Notes under the pieces: model-generated
The model's database searches: none
The model's input: the letters and a program-made list of their open reading frames with translations, nothing else
Told to the model about the DNA's origin: nothing
Made by a program: the position numbers and the translations under genes
In this document: in pieces, positions 1 through 7,256 of the stretch
Numbering within the stretch: position 1 is the stretch's first letter
Layout: each line of letters starts with the position of its first letter
Origin: CAZOEL01 sp964578835
Lineage (GTDB): Bacteria > Desulfobacterota > Syntrophobacteria > Syntrophobacterales > Syntrophobacteraceae
Assembly (NCBI GenBank): GCA_964578835.1
Contig: CAZOEL010000047.1
Location: 1-53,430, forward strand
DNA: 53,430 nt
Direction: 5' to 3'

Positions 1-47
1 CCTCTCCTTCTTTGGCAACACTGTGATTCAGATTTATCAACTTTCCG

Positions 48-551
48 CTACATAGTCCTGCTCAATGTCGGCCGATAGAGGTTATTGCCTAATTTTATCC
101 TCACATAGTGACCAGATTTTAAGGCCTCAATAACGGAGGCGATTTCACCTTGTGGCGGAACCATACGCAAAAAAGACAATTCCTTTCCGGCGGGCCAGAA
201 CACTCTTGCTATTAAATGAAGAATTGGCTGCGAGTCTACCCGAATTTCTGCCGGGAAAACATCGGTAAAAATATCCGCCTCCGGGGCGATCCCATCCATC
301 CAGGTTGAAAGCAAAACCGCGGGATCCTCACAAGAGCCGACATAATAATCAACAAGTAACATCGCATCCTTACGGTCCTTTCTGTCAGATACAGCAAATG
401 CGCGGAAAGTGCTTATAGGTCCATCTTTGCTTTTTATATCCAGTGACGCCCAAGATCCATTAAATGAAAATTCCATCTCAGCAGACAATAAGAGATTTGA
501 TTTCACAATCAGCAATGCGGACACAAGCAAACAGGCGATCAACGCTTTCAT
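48..551 (-). CDS. Secreted protein of unknown function
   Basis: This 167-residue protein has a clear N-terminal signal peptide (Lys-2, then a hydrophobic run to about residue 24, ending LLLSA before EMEFSF). The start at 551 is chosen because GGAGG lies about 5 nt upstream and it places the signal peptide at the N-terminus; a start 36 nt further upstream would bury it. The mature part looks beta-rich and has one cysteine (CEDPAVLL). I do not recognise the family. It reads away from the gene at 835-1257 and may be cargo of the tRNA-Leu element. Confidence 0.65.
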   Translation of the reverse strand: MKALIACLLVSALLIVKSNLLLSAEMEFSFNGSWASLDIKSKDGPISTFRAFAVSDRKDRKDAMLLVDYYVGSCEDPAVLLSTWMDGIAPEADIFTDVFPAEIRVDSQPILHLIARVFWPAGKELSFLRMVPPQGEIASVIEALKSGHYVRIKLGNNLYRPTLSRTM

Positions 552-733
552 GAATGCCTCCTTTGTGTGATGGCGCAAGGATGCCATTCCCTGAGAGCGG
601 AAGCAATTTCTTTATTGCATATTCTTTATCCTGGATGGTATTTTGATTGCGCTTTGGCCTGAGAAACCGGAGCACAAACCGAGAAGGAAAAGCCATGCCA
701 GAGTTGGCAACCACTCCAAATTTGCATTCTATT

Positions 734-817
734 AGAGCGCCATGGAACCGATTGAAGAAATCGGGGCGGCTATCCGTTTCTCGGCGGGTAGTTCGTCACT
801 CAAGTCCATGGCGCTCT
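734..817 (+). ncRNA. Candidate structured RNA leader (three-way junction)
   Basis: The sequence folds by simple pairing into three stems. P1 is a perfect 13-bp stem (734-746 with 805-817). P2 is 6 bp with a GAAGA loop (748-753 with 759-764). P3 is 7 bp with one G-U pair and an 8-nt loop (770-776 with 785-791). P1 ends 6 nt before the GGAGG ribosome binding site (824-828) of the gene at 835. This position suggests a cis-regulatory leader. The symmetry also permits a DNA-level role (protein binding or recombination site). No known riboswitch class was recognised. Confidence 0.45.
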
Positions 818-834
818 CTATTTGGAGGAACACC

Positions 835-1257
835 ATGTACAACCTATCAGATCCCCTTCTTGAAACCGGCCTGAAAGATCGTCTCCACATGATCCGAGAG
901 ATTGCGGGGCTGATCCAATTCACCAATCTTGAAAACGTCATGAACTACTGCGACAGCCCAAAGGAGAGCGCCGGGAATCCCCTCTATTTTACCGGTCAAT
1001 TCATTGAGCGTACGATTGAAGAGCTTTTTCAACTTGTGGACAAGGTTGAGAGCGAGAGTAGGGCGGAATATCTCGAAATGGAGGCCAATCTCCCGCCAGG
1101 AGAGGAAAGCGAAACCTCGAAACAGCTCAGAGAGGCGCGGCTTGTTCATGAAGCAATGCGCGCAGATCTCTCGAAGGTGGCGCGGCTTGCGGCCGTGGTG
1201 CTGGATGAGGCGAAAAAGAAGCCCGAGGAGCAGCTGACAGAGGCAGCGAACGAGTAA
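835..1257 (+). CDS. Hypothetical helical protein behind the structured leader
   Basis: The protein has 140 residues, no signal peptide and no membrane segment. It is rich in Glu, Ala and Leu and likely all-helical, with an amphipathic C-terminal half (about residues 75-135) that could be a coiled coil. The ATG at 835 is preferred to an in-frame ATG at 742 because GGAGG lies 6 nt upstream and because the 742 start would place the 734-817 structure inside the coding region. I do not recognise the family. It is probably cargo of the integrated element. Confidence 0.6.
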   Translation: MYNLSDPLLETGLKDRLHMIREIAGLIQFTNLENVMNYCDSPKESAGNPLYFTGQFIERTIEELFQLVDKVESESRAEYLEMEANLPPGEESETSKQLREARLVHEAMRADLSKVARLAAVVLDEAKKKPEEQLTEAANE

Positions 1258-1339
1258 CCGCCATGGCCAGGGGGCTTCGGCTCCTGGGCCTTCCTCAAAG
1301 TGAGAGAAAAACACTTTGGGAAGATAAGGGAACCTGTTG

Positions 1340-1382
1340 AGTGCCCCACCCATTAGGCTCTAGAGAGTAAGGGAGGGGCACT
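1340..1382. terminator. Hairpin between convergent genes
   Basis: Inverted repeat AGTGCCCC (1340-1347) with GGGGCACT (1375-1382); three further G-C pairs follow inside after one A-A mismatch. It lies between the gene ending at 1257 and the chaperone gene ending at 1422, which converge. ATTTA follows on the plus side but there is no real U tract, so terminator function is an inference. Confidence 0.4.
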
Positions 1383-1421
1383 ATTTACTGTAAACGGTAA
1401 CTGGCCTATGGATCAACTTTT

Positions 1422-1937
1422 TCAGCGATCAGTGAGTGGTTTCTTAACACTTGGTCTCTTCTGCCGCTTTGTTTTGGGAGCTTTCGGCTCTTCGGGTTTA
1501 GCCTCTTCCCCTTCTGTCTGAGCTTCGCCCTGTTTTCTCCTAGCTTGTTTCACAAAATTGATGACCGGCAGATACAAAGGCGGAAATCCTGCTCGCCTAG
1601 TGAGATCGCTGACTAGTTCCCGCGCATAGGGAAACATGATTGCCGGGCAGTTAATGCGTGAAAGTTGCTCCAAAAGTTTAGGCTCAATGGATTCGTTAAC
1701 ATTGAATGTGCCAAGTATTGCCACTTTAAAATAGAATGGGTATTCAACCTCTGATTTATCGGGTGTGGCGGCTGTCAGCTTTATCATCAGCCTATGATCA
1801 GATTCAATGTAATTGCTCTCTACATTGAAACGGAATCGAAACTCAACACCTTCATCTTCCGACGGTTCGGAGAATTCCTCATTGGTCCAGAATTGCACTT
1901 CAAAAACCCGCATATCCTGAATGTTGAGATTAGGCAT
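1422..1937 (-). CDS. SecB-like chaperone of a TAC toxin-antitoxin-chaperone module
   Basis: The 171-residue protein carries the SecB family signature in its C-terminal half: INCPAIMFPYARELVSDL followed by a Gly-Phe-Pro-Pro-Leu-x-Leu-Pro-x-x-Asn-Phe segment (about residues 94-127). This matches the helix and NF end of SecB. The N-terminal 90 residues are beta-rich as in SecB. A Lys/Arg/Glu/Pro-rich tail of about 40 residues follows, which canonical SecB lacks. It is the last gene of a three-gene run and its start overlaps the antitoxin end by 8 bp. Solitary SecB-like chaperones in this place belong to TAC systems such as M. tuberculosis HigB1-HigA1-Rv1957, where the chaperone folds and protects the antitoxin. 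It is therefore more likely an antitoxin-specific chaperone than the general export chaperone. Confidence 0.85.
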   Translation of the reverse strand: MPNLNIQDMRVFEVQFWTNEEFSEPSEDEGVEFRFRFNVESNYIESDHRLMIKLTAATPDKSEVEYPFYFKVAILGTFNVNESIEPKLLEQLSRINCPAIMFPYARELVSDLTRRAGFPPLYLPVINFVKQARRKQGEAQTEGEEAKPEEPKAPKTKRQKRPSVKKPLTDR

Positions 1938-2340
1938 AGTTCACCAGTTTCGAAGAATTGTCATGATAGTCATCAGGAGCATCACTGAAGGTGTATCTTA
2001 CAGCCGGGCGATTAAACCGCATGGGATAGATGACTTTCTCCTCTTCACTACCGATGACTTTCTTGATCGGTTCATCAAGGCGGATCTTAAGTTCACAGTC
2101 AAGAACCTCAGAAATTTTCAGCAGGGTCTTAACAGTAATATTGGAGCCGTTGTTGAGGAACTTAGATACAGCCGCTTTACTGATACCGAGTTCTCTAGCC
2201 AAATCAGCACGGTTCATTCGGCGTTCTTCCATCCTAGCAATAATTCTCTCAGTGATCTTCAGTTCAAGATCAGCGAGCTTAAAATCCAAGCTGCTCTCAA
2301 CGGACTCAAGGGCATCTTTAAACCATCCAAGCGCTTTCAT
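1930..2340 (-). CDS. HigA-like XRE antitoxin with chaperone-addiction-type tail
   Basis: The 136-residue protein has an XRE/Cro-type helix-turn-helix at about residues 35-90 (MNRADLARELGISKAAVSKF, then a TVKTLLKISEVLDCELKI segment), typical of HigA antitoxins. After it comes an extension of about 45 residues rich in aromatic and hydrophobic residues (VIYPMRFNRPAVRYTF). In characterised TAC systems such an extension (ChAD) makes the antitoxin unstable and dependent on its SecB-like chaperone; assigning that role here is inference. It overlaps the toxin end by 4 bp and the chaperone start by 8 bp, so the three genes are probably translationally coupled. It likely binds the repeats upstream of the toxin. 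Confidence 0.85.
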   Translation of the reverse strand: MKALGWFKDALESVESSLDFKLADLELKITERIIARMEERRMNRADLARELGISKAAVSKFLNNGSNITVKTLLKISEVLDCELKIRLDEPIKKVIGSEEEKVIYPMRFNRPAVRYTFSDAPDDYHDNSSKLVNYA

Positions 2341-2717
2341 GCTAGACTCTCCTGGTATTCTTTGCGCAGCCTCTTGGCTCTCTCTAAATCCTCACGGTCA
2401 GCTTTATCTTGCTTTTTGATGGTACCGTGGGTCAGAACAATCAACTTCTCCCGATGAAAGAAACAATAGATCCGTACTTGAAAGTCCTTGAACGCATAAA
2501 TCTGATCTTCTTCGTGAGCGAAACGCTCAGTGTTGCGTGGAGGACCGCTTTCGGCAAGTGATTTAAGATGAGCCATGACCCGAGCTTTCTTCTGATGCGA
2601 AATCTTATTTATGAACTTATCAAGTGGAGACGAGTTACCCTTTGGAAGGTCGCAAATTGTGTATGCCTCACCCTCAAAGAGTTTTCGGAGTCGGATCTTT
2701 TTGCTCTTCACAGTCAT
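2337..2717 (-). CDS. HigB/RelE-family toxin
   Basis: The 126-residue basic protein carries the C-terminal pattern of phage Gp49/HigB-type toxins: AFKDFQVRIYCFFHREKLIV, then LTHGTIKKQDKADREDLERA and a basic helix. HigB and RelE relatives are ribosome-dependent mRNA interferases. It is the first gene of the TAC operon, in the toxin-antitoxin-chaperone order of classic HigBA. The start is ATG 2717, but the promoter -10 box abuts this ATG, so the message may be leaderless or begin at the in-frame GTG at 2711. Confidence 0.8.
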   Translation of the reverse strand: MTVKSKKIRLRKLFEGEAYTICDLPKGNSSPLDKFINKISHQKKARVMAHLKSLAESGPPRNTERFAHEEDQIYAFKDFQVRIYCFFHREKLIVLTHGTIKKQDKADREDLERAKRLRKEYQESLA

Positions 2718-2746
2718 TAGTTAACCCCTAAGTTAACCTATGTCAA
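2718..2746 (-). promoter_or_regulatory. TAC promoter with repeated GTTAAC operator
   Basis: On the minus strand TTGACA (2746-2741) is followed after 17 bp by TAACTA (2723-2718), which abuts the toxin ATG. Two copies of AGTTAACC (2719-2726 and 2731-2738) lie 12 bp apart, each with the palindromic core GTTAAC, over the spacer and -10 box. This is a likely HigA autorepression operator. The antitoxin as binder is inference. Confidence 0.55.
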
Positions 2747-2985
2747 GCTTATTTTCGGACAGCAACGAAATCAACTTTAAGGAAAAATATGCTCGTCAAG
2801 ATGGTTTTTTTGGTGGCACTTCCATAGCACAAAAGCCCTTCTGGGTCTAGCAGAACTGCTCCTATTCTTCTGAGAAACGTCACTTATGGGAGCGTCGGAA
2901 GAAATGGTAGTGTTTGCTAGAGGTCAAAAAACTCCAACGGCAAAGCCAATTATTCCTATGGAAAGATACCTTCTTTCGCTTTTTG

Positions 2986-3014
2986 TTGATATCAATGCTA
3001 TCATTGGATATAAT
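2986..3014 (+). promoter_or_regulatory. Sigma70-type promoter for the RHH-integrase pair
   Basis: TTGATA (2986-2991) and a perfect TATAAT (3009-3014) are separated by 17 bp, 32 bp before the RHH start codon. Apart from this and the TAC promoter, the 329-bp gap 2718-3046 shows nothing I recognise. Confidence 0.75.
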
Positions 3015-3046
3015 ACATGCAACATACAAAAAGGAGGTTGAGAGCG

Positions 3047-3208
3047 ATGAAGACAGTCACAGTGAGAATGCCGGACGAACTCCATGAATGGTTGCGGGAG
3101 CGGGCCGCAAAGGAAACCATTAAGCGTAAGCAGCAGTACAGTATCAATACTTTGGTGGTGGATCTCATCCGAGAGGAAATGGAAGCCGATCGGAAGAAGG
3201 GAGCATAA
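3047..3208 (+). CDS. Small ribbon-helix-helix protein next to the integrase
   Basis: The 53-residue protein has an Arc/CopG-like pattern: an N-terminal strand (KTVTVRMPDEL), then helices with a Ser-Ile-Asn turn (QYSINTLVVDLIREEME). ATG 3047 is chosen over an in-frame ATG at 3017 because AAGGAGG sits 9 nt upstream. It ends 3 bp before the integrase start, so the two are cotranscribed. RHH proteins of this size beside int genes often act as excisionase-like or autoregulatory factors; that role here is inference. An antitoxin role is less likely because no toxin gene is adjacent. Confidence 0.75.
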   Translation: MKTVTVRMPDELHEWLRERAAKETIKRKQQYSINTLVVDLIREEMEADRKKGA

Positions 3209-3211
3209 GCC

Positions 3212-4411
3212 ATGGCAATCTTAGCCGAATGCCCAATGTGCCATAAGAAGCAGAAAGTGAAGAATAAGCTTTGCACCTGTGGGGCCGATCTGGACAAAGC
3301 GAAGCGGGCCAAGAAAGTGCGGTATTGGATCAATTACACTATGCCGGACGGAAAGCAGCGGCGGGAGCCTGTAGCGGCTGCGGGCGATCCTGCGGCTTAT
3401 TCCATCGAGGAGGCAAGGGCGGCGGAAGGCAAGCGGAAGGCGCAGAAGGTTGAAAATCCGCGCATTCTGCAAAGAGTGCCAGAAGAAAAGATGACTTTCC
3501 AACAGCTTACAGACTGGTATCTTGGTCAAGAAAAGGTCAAGGCTAAGCGGTACTTCCCGACTGTCCAAATCAATTTGGCGAGCTTCAATAAACAATTCGG
3601 CGGCGTAATTGTAGGACAGATCAAACCGGCCGATCTGGAAAACTACCAGGCGAAAAGGAAAGCGGACGGATATTCCGATTCGTATGTTGACCACGAGATC
3701 GGAGCAGCTCGCACGATGGTGAATAAGGCCTTCGACAACGATATGGTGAGCGGCGAGACTGTGAAGACATTCAAGCGCGTCAAAAAGCTCTTGAAGCGAA
3801 ATGCGAATGCCCGCGACAAAGTCTTAAACATGGAAGAGATCAGCCGGTTAATCGAAAATCTCCCCCACCACACAAAATCCATTCTCACAACGGCCTTTTA
3901 TACAGGGATGAGAAAAGGGGAAATCCTCAGTTTGACATGGAATAAAGTGGACATGGAAAAGCGGGTGATTCGTTTAGCGGCAGAAGATACCAAAGACAAG
4001 GAGGCTCGCCTTATTCCGATCTGTCCAGCGCTCTACGAGGAGTTGAGCTCTATCCCCCGCGCCATTCACGATGACCATATCTTTCTTTACAGGGGCAAGC
4101 CTGTAAGTGACATCAGAGGCGGGTTAGAAAAGGCTTGCGAAGCCTCCGGGATACCCTATGGGCGCTTCATAGAGGGCGGATTCGTTTTTCATGACCTTCG
4201 GCATTGCTTCAACACTTACATGAGAAAAGCCGGAGTTCCCGAGTCAGTCATTATGGAAATCACAGGCCATTCAACTCGGGAAATGTTCGACCGTTACAAT
4301 ACCATTGACGCTGATGACGCCCACGAGGCTATTGACCAAATGGGAAGGTTTCTGAAAAGTCTTGACCAAACTCTTGACCAAGGCTCCAAAAACGAAAGAA
4401 AAAAGGGCTAA
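3212..4411 (+). CDS. Tyrosine recombinase (integrase) of the tRNA-Leu element
   Basis: The 399-residue phage-type integrase catalyses site-specific integration and excision. A short N-terminal zinc-ribbon-like motif (CPMC at 7-10, CTC at 21-23) is followed by an arm-binding region, a core-binding SAM-like domain (about 90-195) and the catalytic domain (about 205-385). The catalytic residues are visible: Arg-234 in TGMRKGEI, His-327 and Arg-330 in HDLRH, His-353 in GHS and the nucleophile Tyr-362 in DRYNTI. Its stop lies 33 bp from the tRNA-Leu 3' end, the presumed attachment site. Confidence 0.93.
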   Translation: MAILAECPMCHKKQKVKNKLCTCGADLDKAKRAKKVRYWINYTMPDGKQRREPVAAAGDPAAYSIEEARAAEGKRKAQKVENPRILQRVPEEKMTFQQLTDWYLGQEKVKAKRYFPTVQINLASFNKQFGGVIVGQIKPADLENYQAKRKADGYSDSYVDHEIGAARTMVNKAFDNDMVSGETVKTFKRVKKLLKRNANARDKVLNMEEISRLIENLPHHTKSILTTAFYTGMRKGEILSLTWNKVDMEKRVIRLAAEDTKDKEARLIPICPALYEELSSIPRAIHDDHIFLYRGKPVSDIRGGLEKACEASGIPYGRFIEGGFVFHDLRHCFNTYMRKAGVPESVIMEITGHSTREMFDRYNTIDADDAHEAIDQMGRFLKSLDQTLDQGSKNERKKG

Positions 4412-4440
4412 GCTTTTCAGCCTAACCCTTTGATTTTATT
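4402..4440 (+). terminator. Terminator after the integrase
   Basis: A hairpin of about 13 bp with two mismatches (4402-4414 paired with 4419-4431, tetraloop TTTC) is followed by the T-rich GATTTTATTT. It overlaps the last codons of int and lies between int and the tRNA, so it may also stop tRNA transcription from the other side. Confidence 0.55.
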
Positions 4441-4444
4441 TGGT

Positions 4445-4529
4445 TGCCGGAGGAGAGAATCGAACTCTCATGGGCGCAAGTCCCACTGGATTTTGAGTCC
4501 AGCGCGTCTACCTGTTTCACCACCCCGGC
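4445..4529 (-). tRNA. tRNA-Leu (anticodon CAA)
   Basis: This 85-nt class II tRNA runs from 4529 to the discriminator A at 4445. The acceptor stem GCCGGGG pairs with CTCCGGC (one G-T), the anticodon arm is CTGGA-CTCAAAA-TCCAG giving CAA, a long variable arm is present, and the T arm carries GTTCGATTC. The discriminator A fits leucine. CCA is not encoded exactly at positions 74-76 (the sequence continues ACCA). The 3' end next to int is the probable attachment site. Confidence 0.95.
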
Positions 4530-4539
4530 GAATATTCGA

Positions 4540-4569
4540 AGTATAGGCAGAGGAGCTCAGCAGTGTCAA
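4540..4569 (-). promoter_or_regulatory. tRNA-Leu promoter
   Basis: On the minus strand TTGACA (4569-4564) and TATACT (4545-4540) are spaced 18 bp, ending 11 bp before the tRNA 5' end. A chromosomal promoter on this side fits the element lying to the left of the tRNA. Confidence 0.8.
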
Positions 4570-4838
4570 GACAAATTAGTGAAAAGTCGCCAATAAGCTT
4601 ATTCTGTGGCCCTATTCTCATACCGAGTAAATCTCTATTTCGGTGGTTCCAGGTATATCGAACGGCTTTTGCATCCATGAAATTTTCTTTTGACTCAGCC
4701 AAGTAATTCGATTTTTAGCATAATAAGAACGACGTCTCATCTGGCCTCGAAATAATTCCTGAAGTTTCCAAGACTTTTGACCGACAGTATATTTGCTTTT
4801 CTTAGAGACGGTTTATCCTCTCATCTGTTGAAGATTCC

Positions 4839-4867
4839 TTGGAGCCAAACTTGAATAGTAGTATAAA
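4839..4867 (+). promoter_or_regulatory. Possible promoter of the HD-GYP regulator gene
   Basis: TTGGAG (4839-4844), a 17-bp spacer and TATAAA (4862-4867), 51 bp before the GTG start at 4918. The -35 is poor and the -10 good. The rest of the gap 4570-4917 shows nothing I recognise. Confidence 0.45.
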
Positions 4868-4917
4868 ATCCAGGAGCGATAGAATGACCACCTTCAAGAG
4901 GATAAGGAAACTAGAAA

Positions 4918-6030
4918 GTGGAGAACAGATCTCGAATTCTTGTTGCAGATGATGAGGAGCCTAATCGACTTCTTATTCGCGAAGCCCTGAAGCGTCGCAA
5001 CTATGACGTAATCTTGGCTTGTGACGGAGAAGAGGCCATCAGAATGGTTGCGGAAAGCTCGCCCGATGTTGTCCTGCTGGACGTAAACATGCCGAACATG
5101 AACGGTTTTGAGGCAGCCCGGCGCCTCAAGGAGGATAATGGGACGAGGCATATTCCCATTGTTATGATTACCGGCTTGAGCGACATAGAGTACCGAATAC
5201 AAGCGCTGGAGATAGGCGTTGACGATTATCTGACAAAGCCGGTAGACATTCCGGAGCTCACGGCAAGAGTCCGCTCGCTTGTGAAGGTCAAAGCCTATTA
5301 CGATCACATGCGCAATTACCAAAAGGAGCTGGAGGAGGAGGTAGCGAGGAGGACTAAACAGCTCGAGACTTATTCCAAAAAGCTCCAGGTCGCACTGGAG
5401 AAGATAAAATCAGCTTCTCTGGACTCCATCTATCGTCTCTCGCGAGCAGCCGAATATAAGGATGAGGATACCAGCGCCCACCTTAAGCGCATGAGCAATT
5501 ATGCGGTTGTTGTGGGCCGGAAGATGGGCTTGGGCGAAAAGACGCTCGAATACCTTCTTTACGCCGCTCCCATGCATGACGTGGGCAAAATAGGCATCCC
5601 GGATCGGATACTTTCGAAACCGGGAAAGTTGGACCCGGACGAATGGGAGATAATGAAACAGCACACCATCATCGGGGCGCGGATACTTGAGAATTCGCTG
5701 GGAGGCTTCAACAAGCTGGCCGAAGTCATTGCCCTTACGCATCATGAAAAGTGGGACGGCAGCGGCTATCCCTATGGACTCAAAGGATCGAAGATCCCAC
5801 TGGTAGGCCGCATTACTGCTATAGCCGACGTATTCGACGCCCTTACTTCGAAAAGACCTTACAAGGAAGCTTACTCCTTCGAGAAATCCGTTGAAATTAT
5901 TGAAGCCGGACGAGGATCCCATTTCGATCCGCGGGTGGTGGACGCGTTCTTGGCCTCCAGAGACGAGATCCTACAAATCAAGGAAAGGTACAAGGAAGAA
6001 GGCGCAGAAAACCATTACTACAAGTGGTGA
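4918..6030 (+). CDS. Response regulator with HD-GYP c-di-GMP phosphodiesterase (RpfG-type)
   Basis: The 370-residue protein has an N-terminal receiver domain (residues 5-120: acidic DDE near 10-13, phospho-acceptor Asp-55 in LLDVNMP, Lys-107 in LTKP). A coiled-coil linker (about 125-165) leads to a C-terminal HD-GYP domain with His-220/Asp-221 in MHDVGKIGIPD and Gly-Tyr-Pro at 283-285 in HHEKWDGSGYP. All canonical metal and GYP residues are present, so it should hydrolyse c-di-GMP when phosphorylated by a histidine kinase not seen here. The start is GTG, with AAGGAAA about 7 nt upstream. It opposes the GGDEF protein at 41045 in the c-di-GMP pool. Confidence 0.93.
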   Translation: MENRSRILVADDEEPNRLLIREALKRRNYDVILACDGEEAIRMVAESSPDVVLLDVNMPNMNGFEAARRLKEDNGTRHIPIVMITGLSDIEYRIQALEIGVDDYLTKPVDIPELTARVRSLVKVKAYYDHMRNYQKELEEEVARRTKQLETYSKKLQVALEKIKSASLDSIYRLSRAAEYKDEDTSAHLKRMSNYAVVVGRKMGLGEKTLEYLLYAAPMHDVGKIGIPDRILSKPGKLDPDEWEIMKQHTIIGARILENSLGGFNKLAEVIALTHHEKWDGSGYPYGLKGSKIPLVGRITAIADVFDALTSKRPYKEAYSFEKSVEIIEAGRGSHFDPRVVDAFLASRDEILQIKERYKEEGAENHYYKW

Positions 6031-6113
6031 AAACGGCTCATAAAAGAAACCGCCTCATTCACTCGTCCGAATCGAAAGCTTTCACCGCTCGCTCGTCGTG
6101 ATGACGGCGCGCC

Positions 6114-6971
6114 TCACAGAGACAAGTCTTTTTCGTTTTGCTCGGTCAGCGCGGAATCCCCGATGTCTTCGCCTTCGGTGGCTGCCGGCTTGCCGGTAGG
6201 CGTCGCCACCTTTTTCGCCGTCATAATAAAACCGGTGTGGGCGATCATGCGGTCAGCCGGGCGAGCCCTGCGCTCGTCGATCATCCAATCCCTTTTCATC
6301 AGCTCAAAAGTGTTGATGTTTGCAAAGCCTTGAGCCTTCAGCTCCTTGAAGGTGAGCTGACACTGCCCCGTGTTGGGGCTAAGGCTCACCAGTAAGCCGC
6401 CTCGCTTCAGCATCTTCGAGACAGAGCCGATCGCATGCCAGGGCTCAGGAAGGTCGAGAAAAATTCGGTCCACTTCGGCTCTGAGACAGAAGTCCTGGAT
6501 ATCCGCAATGACGATCTCGTGATTGAGAGGACGACGGCCAAAGAACTTTGCGATGTTTTCAATGGATATGCGGGCAAATTCCTCCCGCTTTTCCACAGAT
6601 ATGACCTTCCCTTTTTCCCCAACTGCGCGAAGCAGCGCCAGAGAAAGCGCTCCAGAGCCTATGCCCGACTCCAGCACAGTGTCGCCGGCCTGCAAATCCC
6701 CATAAAAGACCATCGCCCCGAGGTCCTTTGGATATATGATTTGGGTCTGCCTCCTCAGTTTGTAGATATAATCCTCGAGCGTGGGTCTAAACAGAAAGAC
6801 CTTCGCGCCCGTGTTGGTTTCGATATAGTCGCCTTCTTCCTTTTCCACCACGTCTTTGAGCTGGATAGTCCCGAGATGGGATGAATGAGGGGCGTCCTCG
6901 AGCCTTACAAGCCATTTCTTCCCTTTTTGGGAAGTCAGCATCACCAGTTCACCAAAGCGAAAGGGAGCCAT
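6114..6971 (-). CDS. trmI: tRNA (adenine-58-N1)-methyltransferase TrmI
   Basis: The 285-residue SAM-dependent enzyme forms m1A58 in the tRNA T loop, usually as a tetramer. Visible features are the small N-terminal domain, the SAM-binding stretch VLESGIGSGALSLAL (about residues 100-115), the acidic SAM ribose motif ISVEKREEFA and the DLPEPW catalytic motif (about 170), followed by SLSPNTGQ. ATG 6971 with GGAGG 11 nt upstream is preferred to the in-frame TTG at 6989. The C-terminal tail of about 35 residues is Glu/Thr-rich and not conserved in the family. Confidence 0.9.
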   Translation of the reverse strand: MAPFRFGELVMLTSQKGKKWLVRLEDAPHSSHLGTIQLKDVVEKEEGDYIETNTGAKVFLFRPTLEDYIYKLRRQTQIIYPKDLGAMVFYGDLQAGDTVLESGIGSGALSLALLRAVGEKGKVISVEKREEFARISIENIAKFFGRRPLNHEIVIADIQDFCLRAEVDRIFLDLPEPWHAIGSVSKMLKRGGLLVSLSPNTGQCQLTFKELKAQGFANINTFELMKRDWMIDERRARPADRMIAHTGFIMTAKKVATPTGKPAATEGEDIGDSALTEQNEKDLSL

Positions 6972-7068
6972 AATCGCAGCATCCTCCAATCATTGAAAAG
7001 AATTAAGAACGGGCTGCACCATAAAGAAAGCGGATGCCTCAAGTCAACTTCATTTTTTGCAAATCCGA

Positions 7069-7097
7069 TTGCCAAGGATTGCTTAAGCCTCTATTCT
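7069..7097 (+). promoter_or_regulatory. Possible promoter for the secreted protein and importer genes
   Basis: TTGCCA (7069-7074), a 17-bp spacer and TATTCT (7092-7097), giving a leader of about 150 nt before the gene at 7257. The match is moderate and unsupported by anything else. Confidence 0.4.
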
Positions 7098-7256
7098 AAT
7101 GAAGATATCGAAGATGTATGCGAGGAAGCGGAAACGAGCGAGATCGCCGCGGCGATAGAGAGATACATTCCGAATCCTACGGTGGAATGCTTTATCGCGG
7201 CGGCTCGATGAACAACATCAAGACCTGTCTGCAGGAAATAGAAAGGAAGGACTGCG

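Larger units (their letters stand above)
1..4445. mobile_element. Integrated element in the tRNA-Leu 3' end (right part only)
   Basis: A tyrosine integrase (3212-4411) ends 33 bp from the 3' end of a tRNA-Leu gene (4445-4529). The tRNA keeps its own promoter on the far side, so the chromosome lies to the right and the element to the left. Integration into tRNA 3' ends next to int is the classic genomic-island arrangement. The cargo seen here is a secreted protein, an unknown gene with a structured leader, a TAC toxin-antitoxin-chaperone module and an RHH protein. I found no second copy of the tRNA 3' end between 1 and 4440, so the left attachment site is probably beyond the window and the left boundary given is only the window edge. 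Confidence 0.65.

Noticed and set aside
734..817. Reading the palindrome as an integron attC site
   Set aside because: No GTTRRRY/RYYYAAC core sites and no IntI-type integrase; the element has a tRNA-directed integrase.
4517..4702. Minus-strand open frame of 61 codons over the tRNA promoter
   Set aside because: Overlaps the tRNA gene and its promoter and shows no protein features.
7030..7211. Plus-strand frame ending ...ERYIPNPTVECFIAAAR with acidic, protein-like composition
   Set aside because: No start codon in frame with a ribosome binding site after the trmI start; may be a gene remnant but the evidence is too thin to annotate.
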